Part shown: one piece after another, positions 41,243 to 50,229 of the stretch
Position numbering within the stretch: the first letter of the stretch is position 1
Layout: each line of letters opens with the position of its first letter
Assembly (NCBI RefSeq): GCF_030731085.1
Contig: NZ_JASNFN010000009.1
Location: 1-64,000, forward strand
Length of the DNA stretch: 64,000 bases
Reading direction: 5' to 3'
DNA from: Blastococcus carthaginiensis
Lineage (GTDB): Bacteria > Actinomycetota > Actinomycetes > Mycobacteriales > Geodermatophilaceae
The notes under the pieces: model-generated
Seen by the model: only the letters and a program-made list of their open reading frames with translations
Database searches by the model: none
Told to the model about the DNA's origin: nothing
Program-made: the position numbers and the translations under genes

Positions 41243-42159
41243 CAGCGACCCCGTCCGGGCATCGCGAACCGCTCCCGGCGCCCCGCGCGCGTGAGCGCCA
41301 GCCAGTCGCGCAGGCCACGGACGTCGCGCCGGCTGAGGAAGAAGTAGCCGAACCGGACCAGCTCCAGCGGGAACAGCCAGCGCATGCCCGGTTGGGCCAT
41401 GAGGTAGCCGCGGTTGCGGTAGGTGAAGAAGCGCTTGACCTCGTCACCCGGGTACTGCGCGGAGAGCCGCCCGCCCAGGATCGGGACGAACTCGTCCCCG
41501 CCCTGGGGGTGCAGGTACACCGCCCGCATCGTGGTCCCGAAGGCCAGCCCCGAGCGCTGCAAACGGCGGTGGATCTCCGTCTCGTCGCCCCGCAGGAACA
41601 GCCGCAGGTCCGGCACGCCGACCGCCTGGAACGCCGAGGCCCGGAAGAGCGCCCCGTTGAAGAGGGACGCGTACGACGGCAGGAACTCCCCCGGCTCGAA
41701 GGCGTCCACGGTCCCCCACCAGCGGAGGCCGCGGCGCAGCGGGAAGGCGAGGCGCCGGGGGTCGGCCTCGTCCACCACGGCCGGTGAGACCTCGGCGAGC
41801 CCGCGCGTCCGGGCCTCCTCCAGGAGGACCTCGAGCACGTCGTCGCCCCCGGGCCGCCCGTCGTCGTCGGCGCACCACACCCAGTCGGCACCGAGGGACA
41901 GCGCCGTCAGCAGACCGAGCGCGAACCCCCCCGCACCGCCGAGATTGGTCCGCGACGGGAGGTAGACGGCCCGGTCGCCGCACGCCTCCACGACCGCCCG
42001 GGTCTCGGCGTCGGCGCCGTTGTCCACGACGACGACGGCCCCCACCGGTCGGGTCTGCGCCGCGATGGCCTGCAGGCTCTGGCGGAGCAGCTCGGCGCGC
42101 TGCCGGGTGACGATGACCGCGACGACGAGCTCGTCAGCGGCCGGCGGCACCGTGCTCAC
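41242..42159 (-). CDS. glfT1: Galactofuranosyltransferase GlfT1
   Basis: GlfT1 puts the first two galactofuranose units on the rhamnosyl linker. The 305-residue protein has VVAVIVTRQRAELLRQSLQA, VVVVDNGADAET, NLGGAGGFALGL, the metal site ADDDGRPGG and RLFLRGDETEIHRRL. It follows wzt with a GTGA overlap, which is the wzm-wzt-glfT1 grouping known from mycobacteria (Rv3781-Rv3783). This supports the assignment over other GT2 roles. Confidence 0.88.
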   Translation of the reverse strand: MSTVPPAADELVVAVIVTRQRAELLRQSLQAIAAQTRPVGAVVVVDNGADAETRAVVEACGDRAVYLPSRTNLGGAGGFALGLLTALSLGADWVWCADDDGRPGGDDVLEVLLEEARTRGLAEVSPAVVDEADPRRLAFPLRRGLRWWGTVDAFEPGEFLPSYASLFNGALFRASAFQAVGVPDLRLFLRGDETEIHRRLQRSGLAFGTTMRAVYLHPQGGDEFVPILGGRLSAQYPGDEVKRFFTYRNRGYLMAQPGMRWLFPLELVRFGYFFLSRRDVRGLRDWLALTRAGRRERFAMPGRGR

Positions 42160-42926
42160 GCGGCACCGTGCCCCTCGTCGGGATACGCCTCGGGCCCCTT
42201 GTAGGCGCGCAGCACGTCCTTCAGCGGGCCCTGCTGCTTGATCCGCCCGTGCTCCATCCAGATGGCGCTGGTGCACAGCCGCATGAGGAACTCGTCGGAG
42301 TGGGAGGCGAACACGAGCAGACCCGCACGGTCGACCAGATCGCTGAGGCGGTCCCGCGCCTTCTCGAGGAAGGCCGCGTCGACGGCCCCGATGCCTTCGT
42401 CGAGGAGGAGGATCTCGGGGTCGATGCTGGTCACGACGCCGAGGGCCAGCCGGACGCGCATACCCGTCGAATAGGTGCGCAGCGGCATGGAGAGGAAGTC
42501 GCCGAGCTCGGTGAAGTCGGCGATGTCGTCGACCCGCTTCTCCATTTGCTTCCGCGTCATGCCCAGGAACAGCCCGCGGATCATGATGTTCTCGTAGCCG
42601 GAGATCTCCGGGTCCATCCCGACGCCGAGGTCGAACACCGGGGCGACGCGTCCCTCCACGACGGCGGTGCCGCGGGTGGGCTCGTAGATGCCGGCGAGCA
42701 GCCGCAGCAGCGTGGACTTGCCGGCGCCGTTGTGGCCCACCAGGCCGACGCGTGCGCCGTGCTGGAGGTCCACGTTGATGTCGCGGAGCGCCTCGATGAT
42801 CGGCACCTTGGTGTCGCTGCTGATGTTGCCGCCGACGACGCCGAGCACGGTCTTCTTGAGAGACCTGCTCTTCGCGTCGAAGATGGGGAAGTCCACAGAC
42901 GCATCCCGCGTCGTGATGCTGACCAC
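42156..42926 (-). CDS. wzt: Galactan ABC exporter, ATPase subunit Wzt
   Basis: Wzt powers export of the lipid-linked galactan. The 256-residue ATPase has Walker A GHNGAGKSTLL, a Q-loop region, the signature TYSTGMRVRLALGV, Walker B EILLLDEGIGAVD and the switch ASHSDEF. It lacks the C-terminal carbohydrate-binding domain of O-antigen Wzt, as in mycobacteria. The GTG has AAAGG upstream. It is 35 nt behind wzm. Confidence 0.94.
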   Translation of the reverse strand: MVSITTRDASVDFPIFDAKSRSLKKTVLGVVGGNISSDTKVPIIEALRDINVDLQHGARVGLVGHNGAGKSTLLRLLAGIYEPTRGTAVVEGRVAPVFDLGVGMDPEISGYENIMIRGLFLGMTRKQMEKRVDDIADFTELGDFLSMPLRTYSTGMRVRLALGVVTSIDPEILLLDEGIGAVDAAFLEKARDRLSDLVDRAGLLVFASHSDEFLMRLCTSAIWMEHGRIKQQGPLKDVLRAYKGPEAYPDEGHGAA

Positions 42927-42961
42927 GAACCGTGCCTTTCTGTCGGCGAACCTGGCAGGCG

Positions 42962-43798
42962 TCAGACCCAGTAGGCGACGCGGGCTCGGTACCGGCGCAT
43001 GACGGTGAGGGCGAGGACCCAGCCGACGACGGTGATCGCCAGGACGACCACCCAGTGTCGCAGGTTCTGGTCGGCCCCGAGCATGGGCGCCCGGACGATC
43101 TCGAGGAAGTGGAGGAAGGGGTTGAGCTCCGCCCACCGCGCCCGCTCGGCGATCGCCGGGTTGGGGCTGTTCAGGAAGTCCTCGTAGATCCAGACGATCG
43201 GAGTCATGAAGAACATCAGCTGGACGATGCTCTGGGTGATCGGCGTGAGGTCACGGAAGCGGGTGCTCACGATCCCCGCCAGCAGCGCGATCCAGACGCC
43301 GTTGAGCATCAGCAGCAGGAACCCGGGAATCGCCGCCAGCGACATCCACGTGAGCGGCTGCGGGAACACGATGAGCATGACCGCGTAGACGATCAGGTTG
43401 TGCGCGAAGAAGAGGATCTGGCGCCACACCAGCCGGTACACGTGCACGCTGATCGGTGAGGGCAGGTGCTTGATCAGGCCCTCGTTGGCGATGAACACCT
43501 CGGAGCCCTCGTTGATGCACCCGGCGATGAAGCCCCACACGATGAAGCCGACGAGGATGTAGGGAAGCTGCTCCGCCAGCGGGTTGCCGAAGAGGCCCGC
43601 GTACAGGATGCCCAGCGCGACCGCGGTGACCGCCATGCTGATGGTGATCCAGATGGGGCCGAGCAGGGACCGCCGGTACCGCTGCCGGATGTCCTGCCAG
43701 CCGAGGTGCCCCCAGAGCTCGCGCTGACGCCACCCGTCTGCCAGGTCCGCCAGCGCCCTCCGCCAGGGGGACTCGACCGGGGTCGTCGCTGCGCTCAC
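42962..43798 (-). CDS. wzm: Galactan ABC exporter, permease subunit Wzm
   Basis: Wzm forms the membrane channel for galactan export. The 278-residue protein is an ABC-2 type permease with six hydrophobic segments and the N-terminal interface helix LGWQDIRQRYRRSLLGPIWI. Later parts such as IVQLMFFMTPIVWIYED and LNPFLHFLEIVRAPML are typical of polysaccharide exporters. The GTG has TAGCGT 7 nt upstream and no ribosome-binding site. It heads the wzm-wzt-glfT1 operon. Confidence 0.94.
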   Translation of the reverse strand: MSAATTPVESPWRRALADLADGWRQRELWGHLGWQDIRQRYRRSLLGPIWITISMAVTAVALGILYAGLFGNPLAEQLPYILVGFIVWGFIAGCINEGSEVFIANEGLIKHLPSPISVHVYRLVWRQILFFAHNLIVYAVMLIVFPQPLTWMSLAAIPGFLLLMLNGVWIALLAGIVSTRFRDLTPITQSIVQLMFFMTPIVWIYEDFLNSPNPAIAERARWAELNPFLHFLEIVRAPMLGADQNLRHWVVVLAITVVGWVLALTVMRRYRARVAYWV

Positions 43799-44133
43799 GG
43801 GCTCGACGCTACCTGCGTCGTCGGCGGGAGGACCGCAGGCGCCGGTGTGACGGACGACCCCGTCCACCCCTCGGGACACGGGGGTCACAGCCTGCCCACC
43901 AGCACGCCCTGGCGCCGTGCGTGTGACGGCTGTGGTGCCAGGTCACCCGCGTGGCCAGGTGTGCGCCGTCGACCTCCGACGAGACCGCCGGCCTCGTGTC
44001 GGGGACCCGGCACGCCCCCTCGCGTGGCTAGCCTCGCAGGACCGATGCCATGCACTCGAGACGCCCGCGCGCCGACGCCGGCGCCGTCCGGGAGCGTCGG
44101 GACGACGCTGGCCACCGCAGATGTGAGGACACC
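43799..44133. other. Divergent intergenic region between wzm and the LCP gene
   Basis: No gene is visible in these 335 nt. They hold the wzm -10 candidate at 43806-43811 and, on the plus strand, a TAGCCT at 44029-44034 that could drive the LCP gene with a leader of about 93 nt. I see no strong hairpin or repeat. Confidence 0.6.
43806..43811 (-). promoter_or_regulatory. Candidate -10 of wzm (leaderless)
   Basis: TAGCGT ends 7 nt before the wzm GTG; no ribosome-binding site lies between. Confidence 0.45.
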
Positions 44134-45693
44134 GTGAGCCGAGACCGGAACGAGCAGGACAGCCCGACCGGGCGGCCGCTCCCCCCGCGCCTCGACCCCC
44201 GCGCGGGGCGGCCGCCCCGCCGGCGCGCGGAGGAGGACCCGGTGGGCCGGGCCGGCGCAGCGGCACCCCGGAGCCGTCGCGGCCACCGCGCCGCGGTCGC
44301 CACCCGCGTCGTCGCGGGGGCGCTGGCCGCGACGCTCCTCGCCGGCTCCGGCTGGGGCTGGTACCTGGGGCAGGTGGCCGCGGCCACCGTCAACCGGACC
44401 GATGCCATCCCCGAGGACGGCAACCAGGGTTCGGGCCGGGCGGGCGAGGCGATGAACCTGCTGCTCGTCGGCAACGACAGCCGCAGCGCCCTGACCGCGC
44501 AGCAGCTCGCCGAGCTCAACGCCGGGACCGACTCCGGCGTCAACACCGACACGATGATCCTGGTGCACGTGCCCGCGGACGGATCGCGCGCCTCCTTCGT
44601 CAGCTTTCCGCGGGACTCCTGGGTGGAGATCCCCGGATACGGGGAGGACCGGCTGAACGCCGCCTACGCCTACGGCCGGATGAACGCCCCGGACGGCGCC
44701 TCGGAGGAGGAGAAGTCCGCCCGGGGCTCGCAGCTCCTGGTGCAGACGATCTCCAAGCTGACGGGTCTGCAGATCGACCACTACGCGGAGGTGGACCTGC
44801 TCGGCTTCTTCGAGCTGTCGAGCGTCGTCGGCGGCGTCGAGGTCAACCTCTGCAAGGCGGTCGACGACCGCGAGTGGTCCGGTGCCCACTTCCCCGCCGG
44901 CGTGCAGACGATCAGCGGCGCCGATGCGCTCAAGTTCGTGCGTCAGCGGCACAACTTCGGCCCCCAGGGCCGCGGCGACTTCGACCGCATCGTCCGCCAG
45001 CAGGTGTTCATCGCGGGCGTGCTGCGCAAGATGCTCTCCGAGGACGTGCTGCTCGACCTGGGCAAGCAGCGGCAGCTGGTGCAGGCCGCCGCCGAATCGC
45101 TGACCGTCGACCAGTCGCTGGACCTGATGCGGCTGGCCGAGCAGATGCAGTCGGTGGCCGCCGGCAGCATCGAGTTCCAGACCGTGCCGAACGTCGGCAC
45201 GGGCGAGGAGGAGGGCAAGTCGATCGTCCGGCTCGAGGACGAGGACGCGCTGCAGGCCTTCTTCGCCGATCTCTCGGCCGAGCCCGAGCCCGAGGCCCCG
45301 GCGACCGCAGAGGCCCCGGCGACCGTCGACCCCTCGGCGGTGACCGTCGACGTCTACAACGGATCGGGCACCTCGGGCCTCGCCGCGAAGGCCGCTTCAT
45401 CCCTGGCCTCCGCCGGCTTCACCGTCGGCTCCACCGGCAACGCGTCGTCCATGGACCACGAGCGGACCGAGGTCCGCTACGCCGCCGGGGACGAGGCGCT
45501 GGCCAACACGGTGGCGGCCGCGATCCCCGGGGCCGTCGCCGCGGAGAGCGAGGACGCCACCCGCGGTACGGTCCAGCTCGTGCTCGGCAGCGACTTCAAC
45601 GGCGTCGGCCAGGCGGTCACCCCGCCGCCCCCCGCCCCGGAGGTCGTCGCAGAAGATGCCCGCACCGCGGCCGACACGACCTGCATCAACTGA
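44134..45693 (+). CDS. LCP (LytR-CpsA-Psr) family wall-polymer ligase
   Basis: LCP enzymes move glycan from its lipid carrier to peptidoglycan; in mycobacteria the homologue beside wbbL attaches arabinogalactan. The 519-residue protein has a charged cytoplasmic tail, one membrane helix (about 56-78), the LCP domain with VGNDSRSA, GVNTDTMILVHV and SFPRDSWVEIPG (Arg160 and Asp161 at the phosphate site), VRQRHNFGPQGRGDFDRI, then an Ala/Pro linker and a LytR_C domain starting VTVDVYNGSGTSGLA. The GTG has GAGG upstream. Confidence 0.95.
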   Translation: MSRDRNEQDSPTGRPLPPRLDPRAGRPPRRRAEEDPVGRAGAAAPRSRRGHRAAVATRVVAGALAATLLAGSGWGWYLGQVAAATVNRTDAIPEDGNQGSGRAGEAMNLLLVGNDSRSALTAQQLAELNAGTDSGVNTDTMILVHVPADGSRASFVSFPRDSWVEIPGYGEDRLNAAYAYGRMNAPDGASEEEKSARGSQLLVQTISKLTGLQIDHYAEVDLLGFFELSSVVGGVEVNLCKAVDDREWSGAHFPAGVQTISGADALKFVRQRHNFGPQGRGDFDRIVRQQVFIAGVLRKMLSEDVLLDLGKQRQLVQAAAESLTVDQSLDLMRLAEQMQSVAAGSIEFQTVPNVGTGEEEGKSIVRLEDEDALQAFFADLSAEPEPEAPATAEAPATVDPSAVTVDVYNGSGTSGLAAKAASSLASAGFTVGSTGNASSMDHERTEVRYAAGDEALANTVAAAIPGAVAAESEDATRGTVQLVLGSDFNGVGQAVTPPPPAPEVVAEDARTAADTTCIN

Positions 45694-46493
45694 TGCCCGC
45701 CTCTGATCCCACCCCGGCCGACCTGCTGGCGCGCGCCCTGCGCCGGTCCCCCGCCACGCCCCTCGTCACCTACTACGACGACGCCGCCGGGGAGCGGGTG
45801 GAGCTGTCCGCGACGACCCTGGCGAACTGGGTGGCCAAGACGGCCAACCTCCTGCAGGAGGAGTTCGACGTCGCGCCGGGACGCACCGTCGTGGTGGCGC
45901 TGCCCGTGCACTGGCAGACCGCGGCCGTCCTGCTGGCGGTGTGGAGCTGCGGCGCCACCGTGCTGGACACCGCCGCCGAGGACGAGGGCGGTCTGGAAGA
46001 TGCCGACGTCGTCCTCGCCGCCCAGGCGCGGCTCGCACCGCTGGAGGAGCAAGGGGTCGAGGACCTGCTGGGTCTGTCGCTGCACCCCCTGGGCATGGGG
46101 ATGAGCGGCTACGCGGGTCCGGCCCGGGACTTCGCGCTCGAGGTGCGGGCGCACGGCGACGTCTTCGCCCCGTGGTCGCCGCCACGGCCGGCCGACCCCG
46201 GCCTGGTGGCGGGCGGCCTCGAGCTCTCCCTAAGCGGGCTGGTCGAGGCCGCCGGTGAGCTGGCCGACCGGCTCGGCATCGTCGAGGGCGACCGGCTGCT
46301 GGTCGACACCCGCGCGGCCGCCGAGGCCGGGCCGGTCGCCTGGTTGCTCGCGCCGCTCGCGGCCGGCGCCTCCGTGGTCCTGGTCAACGCGGCCGATCTG
46401 CCGGGGCTGGCGCGCCGGGCGGCGAGCGAGCGCGTGACGGCTACGCTCGGGCAGCGTGTCGACGGCATCCGCGAACTGGGTCGCGACGACTGA
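45693..46493 (+). CDS. TIGR03089 family protein (acyl-CoA-synthetase-like N-terminal fragment)
   Basis: The 266-residue protein resembles the N-terminal part of AMP-binding enzymes (VELSATTLANWVAKTANLLQ, VVVALPVHWQTAAVLLAVWSCG) but has no P-loop YSTGTTG-like motif or C-terminal domain, so it should not adenylate. This short form is the TIGR03089 family, conserved next to the LCP gene in actinobacteria; its function is unknown. The ATG overlaps the LCP stop (TGATG). Confidence 0.88.
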   Translation: MPASDPTPADLLARALRRSPATPLVTYYDDAAGERVELSATTLANWVAKTANLLQEEFDVAPGRTVVVALPVHWQTAAVLLAVWSCGATVLDTAAEDEGGLEDADVVLAAQARLAPLEEQGVEDLLGLSLHPLGMGMSGYAGPARDFALEVRAHGDVFAPWSPPRPADPGLVAGGLELSLSGLVEAAGELADRLGIVEGDRLLVDTRAAAEAGPVAWLLAPLAAGASVVLVNAADLPGLARRAASERVTATLGQRVDGIRELGRDD

Positions 46494-46535
46494 CCCGTCC
46501 GCGCCGACGCCCGCCCGTCCCACGACGTCACCGCC

Positions 46536-47357
46536 ATGACATTCTCGGTCCTGGCCCGTGATCCCGTCACCGGGGACCTCGGCGTCGCCGTCTCGTCGTG
46601 CATCCTGGCCGTCGGCCGGGCGGTGCCTGCGGCGCAGCCCGGCGTGGGGGTCGTCGCCGTCCAGGCCCGCAGCCGACGGGGGCTCGGGAAGGCGCTCCTC
46701 GAGGGCCTCGCAGCGGGTTCCACGCCCGCAGGGCTGGTGCGGCGGGCGGCGCACTCGGCCGAGGACGCCGACCGGCAGATCGCGGTCCTGGACGCCACGG
46801 GCCGGATCTCCGCGGACACCGGCCCTGGATCGTTCCCCGTGTCCGGGCACCTGGTGGGTGCGGGGTTCAGCGTGCAGGGCAACATGCTCGCCTCCGACGA
46901 GGTGCTGCCGGCGATGTCCGACTCGTTCAGCGCGACGGGCGGGGAGCTGCCCGACCGGCTCCTGGCCGCGCTCGGTGCCGGCCAGGCAGCCGGAGGGGAC
47001 GTGCGCGGACGCCAGTCCGCCGCCCTCCTGGTGGTCGGCGCCGAGCCGGCGACCGACGAGGACGACGGTGTACGGGTGGACCTGCGGGTCGACGACTCGG
47101 GGGACCCCGTCGCCCAGCTGCGGATGCTGCACAACCTGCAGCGCGCCTACGACGAGCGGGACTACGACCACCTCGCCGTGTTCGCCCCCGAGGAAGCCCG
47201 CGACCTCTACGCCGCACTCGCCGCGTCGCGCCGCGGTGACCGGGAAGCCGTGCGCCGGGCGCTGGAAGCGCTGCGGACGCGGCCGGGCTGGTCGGCATGG
47301 TGGAGCGCGATGGCCGGCGACGACCGGCTGTCGGCGGTGTCGCGGCTGCTCGGCTGA
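46536..47357 (+). CDS. DUF1028 family protein (Ntn-hydrolase-like fold)
   Basis: The 273-residue protein opens with MTFSVLARDPVTGDLGVAVSS and contains RRGLGKALLEGLAAG and VQGNMLASDEVLPAM, the DUF1028 pattern. Solved members have an Ntn-hydrolase fold; the reaction is not known. The C-terminal third (RAYDERDYDHLAVFAPEEAR onward) is a helical extension. It is convergent with the GtrA gene, 13 nt between the stops. Confidence 0.9.
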   Translation: MTFSVLARDPVTGDLGVAVSSCILAVGRAVPAAQPGVGVVAVQARSRRGLGKALLEGLAAGSTPAGLVRRAAHSAEDADRQIAVLDATGRISADTGPGSFPVSGHLVGAGFSVQGNMLASDEVLPAMSDSFSATGGELPDRLLAALGAGQAAGGDVRGRQSAALLVVGAEPATDEDDGVRVDLRVDDSGDPVAQLRMLHNLQRAYDERDYDHLAVFAPEEARDLYAALAASRRGDREAVRRALEALRTRPGWSAWWSAMAGDDRLSAVSRLLG

Positions 47358-47370
47358 GCACCCGCGCCGG

Positions 47371-47823
47371 TCAGAGGGAGGCGGCCGACCGGCTCCCGCG
47401 CGACGGGTTCCCCACCGGCGCCGCGACCGAACCCCGACCGGGAGGCGTCACCTTCATCGCCCACCGGGTGAGCAGGAAGGCGACCGGCATGGTGATCGCG
47501 ACCGCCGCCGGCGGGGCCAGCTCCTCGGGGAGCAGCCCCGGCGCCACCAGCACCCAGACCACCAGCATCCGGAGCACGATGGTCGTGCCGTTCGCGACCA
47601 GGTATCTCATCAGCGAGGACCGGGAGGTGGCGACACCGAACGCGTACCGGGCGTTGGCCACGTAGGCCACGAGCACCGCGAGGACCAGCGCCACGGCATT
47701 CGCCCAGAAGTACGGCATCACCTGCAGGAACAGGAGGTACAGGCCCCAGTACAGACCGGTGTTGAGCGCGTTGACGAGCAGGAACCGGAGGAAGACGCCG
47801 ACCTGCCCTCGCTCCGCGGTCAC
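47371..47823 (-). CDS. GtrA-family membrane protein
   Basis: The 150-residue protein has four hydrophobic segments and the signature LRFLLVNALNTGLYWGLYLLF. It is the last gene of a seven-gene coupled operon and overlaps the upstream GT2 by 4 nt. It would flip the lipid-linked sugar made by that enzyme. It is the second GtrA of the window and only distantly like the one at 18318. Confidence 0.87.
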   Translation of the reverse strand: MTAERGQVGVFLRFLLVNALNTGLYWGLYLLFLQVMPYFWANAVALVLAVLVAYVANARYAFGVATSRSSLMRYLVANGTTIVLRMLVVWVLVAPGLLPEELAPPAAVAITMPVAFLLTRWAMKVTPPGRGSVAAPVGNPSRGSRSAASL

Positions 47824-48635
47824 TGCCCGTCGGGGTCGTAGACCCCGCGCGCGGCACGCACGAGGATCTTCACGAGCTCGAATTGCGCCCGACGGCCGTG
47901 GATCTTGGTGGGGATGGAGCCGGCGTCCGGATATGCCCGCGTGACGGGCACCTCGAGGCAGCGGTAATCCAACCGGGCCGCCCTGATGGGGAGGTACGCG
48001 AGCAGCTCGTAGGTGTCGAAGACCGAGCGCAGCGGTGCGACCCGCGGGTCCTCCAGGAGCTCCCGCGAATGGGCCCGGAAACCGTTGGTCGTGTCGGTGT
48101 ACCGACGCCGGGCCGCGAGCGACGTGAGCGGGGCGTGGAAGAGCTTGATCGCCAGGTGCCGCTCGCGCGGCGTGTTGATCGCCCGGCCCCCGGGGACGTA
48201 CCGGGATCCCTGGACGAATCCGGCGCCGCGATCGAGCTCCTCGACGAAGCGGGGCAGGGCCGACACGTCGTCCTTGCCGTTGCCGTCCACGGTGATCACC
48301 CCGGCGTATCCCTCGGCCATGGCGAAGGCGAGGCCCATCCGCAGCTGCGCGCTCAGCTTCCCGGCGTCCCGCTTCACCAGCAGAGCGCGGACGCCCAGCC
48401 CGGCGAGCACGTCCGGGACGTTGGAACCGTCCGTGCTCCCGCCGTCGGCGACCACGACGTCGAGGTCCAGGCCGAGGTCACGGACCCGGCCGAGCTGCGC
48501 CAGCAGCCGCTCGCCCTCGTTGATCACCGGGATGAGGACGCAGTAGCGACTGCGCTTCTCCCGGAGGACGTGGACCTCCCCGCGGGGCACAGCCCACCCG
48601 TTCTCCTCGCTGACGGTCAGGAGGTCAGTGCTCAC
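47820..48635 (-). CDS. GT2 glycosyltransferase of the coupled operon
   Basis: The 271-residue protein has YCVLIPVINEGERLLAQL, VVVADGGSTDGSN, VITVDGNGKDD in the DxD position, GSRYVPGGRAINTPRERHLA and FDTYELLAYLPI. It lacks the C-terminal membrane helices of GtrB; the GtrA partner follows directly. The DGN variant of DxD is seen in some sugar-phospholipid synthases. GTGA overlap with the isomerase gene. Confidence 0.85.
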   Translation of the reverse strand: MSTDLLTVSEENGWAVPRGEVHVLREKRSRYCVLIPVINEGERLLAQLGRVRDLGLDLDVVVADGGSTDGSNVPDVLAGLGVRALLVKRDAGKLSAQLRMGLAFAMAEGYAGVITVDGNGKDDVSALPRFVEELDRGAGFVQGSRYVPGGRAINTPRERHLAIKLFHAPLTSLAARRRYTDTTNGFRAHSRELLEDPRVAPLRSVFDTYELLAYLPIRAARLDYRCLEVPVTRAYPDAGSIPTKIHGRRAQFELVKILVRAARGVYDPDGQ

Positions 48636-49447
48636 GCGTAGGTCTTCCTCACGAAATCGGCGGTGCGCCACACGGCGCCGGTCAGGTCGTCGTCACCGGG
48701 CGGCAGCATCTCGACGGAGACGTGGCCGGTGTAGCCCACGGACCGCAGCGCGTCGGAGACCGGACCGTGGTCCACCGGGCCGTCACCACCGACGACCCCG
48801 AGCTGCGGAGCGCTCGCGTGCACGTGCGCGAGCACGTCAGCACCCGCGCGCACCCGCTCAGGAGCGTCGTCCCCCGCCAGCAGCATGCAGGCGGTGTCGA
48901 GGTGCAGGCGGACGCCCGGCGAGTCGACGGAGCGGACGAACGCCGTGGAGGCCACGGCATCGGTCAGGTAGTCGCACTTGTAGGCCTCGGGGTTGGCCTC
49001 GATGCAGAAGCACACCCCGAGATCGGCGGCGACGGCGCCGAGCCGGGCGAAAAGCTCGACGGCGATCTCGTCGGCCTGTGCGACCGGGAGGTCGCCCCGG
49101 CGCCGGTTGCCCGGCGAACCGAAGACCAGCCTCGTGGCACCCAGCGCCGCAGCCAGGCGGGCCATGCCCACCAGGTACTCGTAGAGACCTTCGCGGGCCT
49201 CGTCGTCACCGAACAGCTGGAGTTCCGGACGCTGGAAGAGGAGCGACTGCAGGGCGGTGATGCGCAGGCCCGACGACTCGATCTGCGCGCGCACGCGGGC
49301 CACCTCGTCGGCCGGCTGCGCGAGCGGGTCGCTCCACAGCCGGGTGGGAGCGACCTCCAGCGAGTCGAAGCCGCGCGCGTGCAGACCCGGCAGGATCGCG
49401 GGGTCCAGCTCCGCCGGCCAGGCCAGGTTGGAGAAGGCGAGCCTCAT
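48632..49447 (-). CDS. Sugar phosphate isomerase/epimerase-like TIM barrel
   Basis: The 271-residue protein belongs to the AP-endonuclease-2/xylose-isomerase-like barrels: RLAFSNLAWPAELDPAILPG, GFDSLEVAPTRLW, VCFCIEANPEAYKCDYLTD and VRLHLDTACMLLAG carry the Glu, Asp and His metal ligands, and GHVSVEMLPPG closes the barrel. Such enzymes isomerise sugars, inositols or related compounds. Here it probably prepares the sugar used by the neighbouring transferases. ATGA overlap with the gene upstream. Confidence 0.85.
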   Translation of the reverse strand: MRLAFSNLAWPAELDPAILPGLHARGFDSLEVAPTRLWSDPLAQPADEVARVRAQIESSGLRITALQSLLFQRPELQLFGDDEAREGLYEYLVGMARLAAALGATRLVFGSPGNRRRGDLPVAQADEIAVELFARLGAVAADLGVCFCIEANPEAYKCDYLTDAVASTAFVRSVDSPGVRLHLDTACMLLAGDDAPERVRAGADVLAHVHASAPQLGVVGGDGPVDHGPVSDALRSVGYTGHVSVEMLPPGDDDLTGAVWRTADFVRKTYA

Positions 49448-50229
49448 GGCCGTGCCTCCACGAGCGCACGTCCCCAGACGGAGATGCCGGCCAGCACCTC
49501 GTCGGCCGAACGCAGGTAGGGGCCCGGTCGACCGGCCAGCTCGTCGGCGTGAACGGTGCGCAGGTCGTAGGCCACCTCGGGTCGGTCGTCGCAGCGGTAG
49601 TCCACCCCGAAGCACTCCCGCGCGACCTGCCCCGAGCTCACCGGCTCGGTCGCCAGGTTGACGACGGACAGACCGGCGTCCCGGGCCAGCAGCACGTGGC
49701 CCCACAGGTCACGGACGTCGTAGAACTGGAACCGCGAGGCCTGGTGGGCGAAGCGCGCCTCCGGCTGGTGGATGAGGTCGAACACCAGGTTCTTCTTGAG
49801 CCCCGGGCCGAACATGCCCGGCAACCGCACGATGAGCGCGTCGTCGAAGCGGCGGCTGACGAACTCCTCGAGCAGTGCGCGGTGGCGGCCGTACGCCTGA
49901 TCCTGGCTGGTGTCGGCCGGCGTGGTCTCGTCGGCACCGCGGGAGTCGGCGTACACGTCGACGGTGGAGACCAGCACGCAGGAGGTGGCGCGGCTGCGGT
50001 CGAGGGCGTCGATCAGCCGGCCGATGTTCGCCCAGTCGGCCTCGGGCTCGGCATTGGCCCGCCACTTCTCCGCCGGAGCACCGGCGCAGACGATCTGGTC
50101 CACGTCGGCCTCGGGGAGCTGGTGGATGTCGGTGCTGCGGAAGCGCGCCACGGGCCGGACGCGGGGCAGCAGAGCCCCCCCGACGAAGCCCGTCCACCCG
50201 ACGAGCGCCCGGCGGCCGGCCGCCGTCAC
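49444..50229 (-). CDS. NAD-dependent epimerase/reductase-like protein
   Basis: The 261-residue extended-SDR protein has the nucleotide loop GWTGFVG (Gly11, 14, 17), the Ser of CVLVSTVDVYAD, and Tyr113 in YGRHR. The usual YxxxK is YxxxR here (Arg117), so the proton-relay lysine is replaced. It is smaller than classical epimerases (about 310-330). It may be a sugar reductase or dehydratase-like enzyme. GTGA overlap with the gene upstream. Confidence 0.8.
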   Translation of the reverse strand: MTAAGRRALVGWTGFVGGALLPRVRPVARFRSTDIHQLPEADVDQIVCAGAPAEKWRANAEPEADWANIGRLIDALDRSRATSCVLVSTVDVYADSRGADETTPADTSQDQAYGRHRALLEEFVSRRFDDALIVRLPGMFGPGLKKNLVFDLIHQPEARFAHQASRFQFYDVRDLWGHVLLARDAGLSVVNLATEPVSSGQVARECFGVDYRCDDRPEVAYDLRTVHADELAGRPGPYLRSADEVLAGISVWGRALVEARP

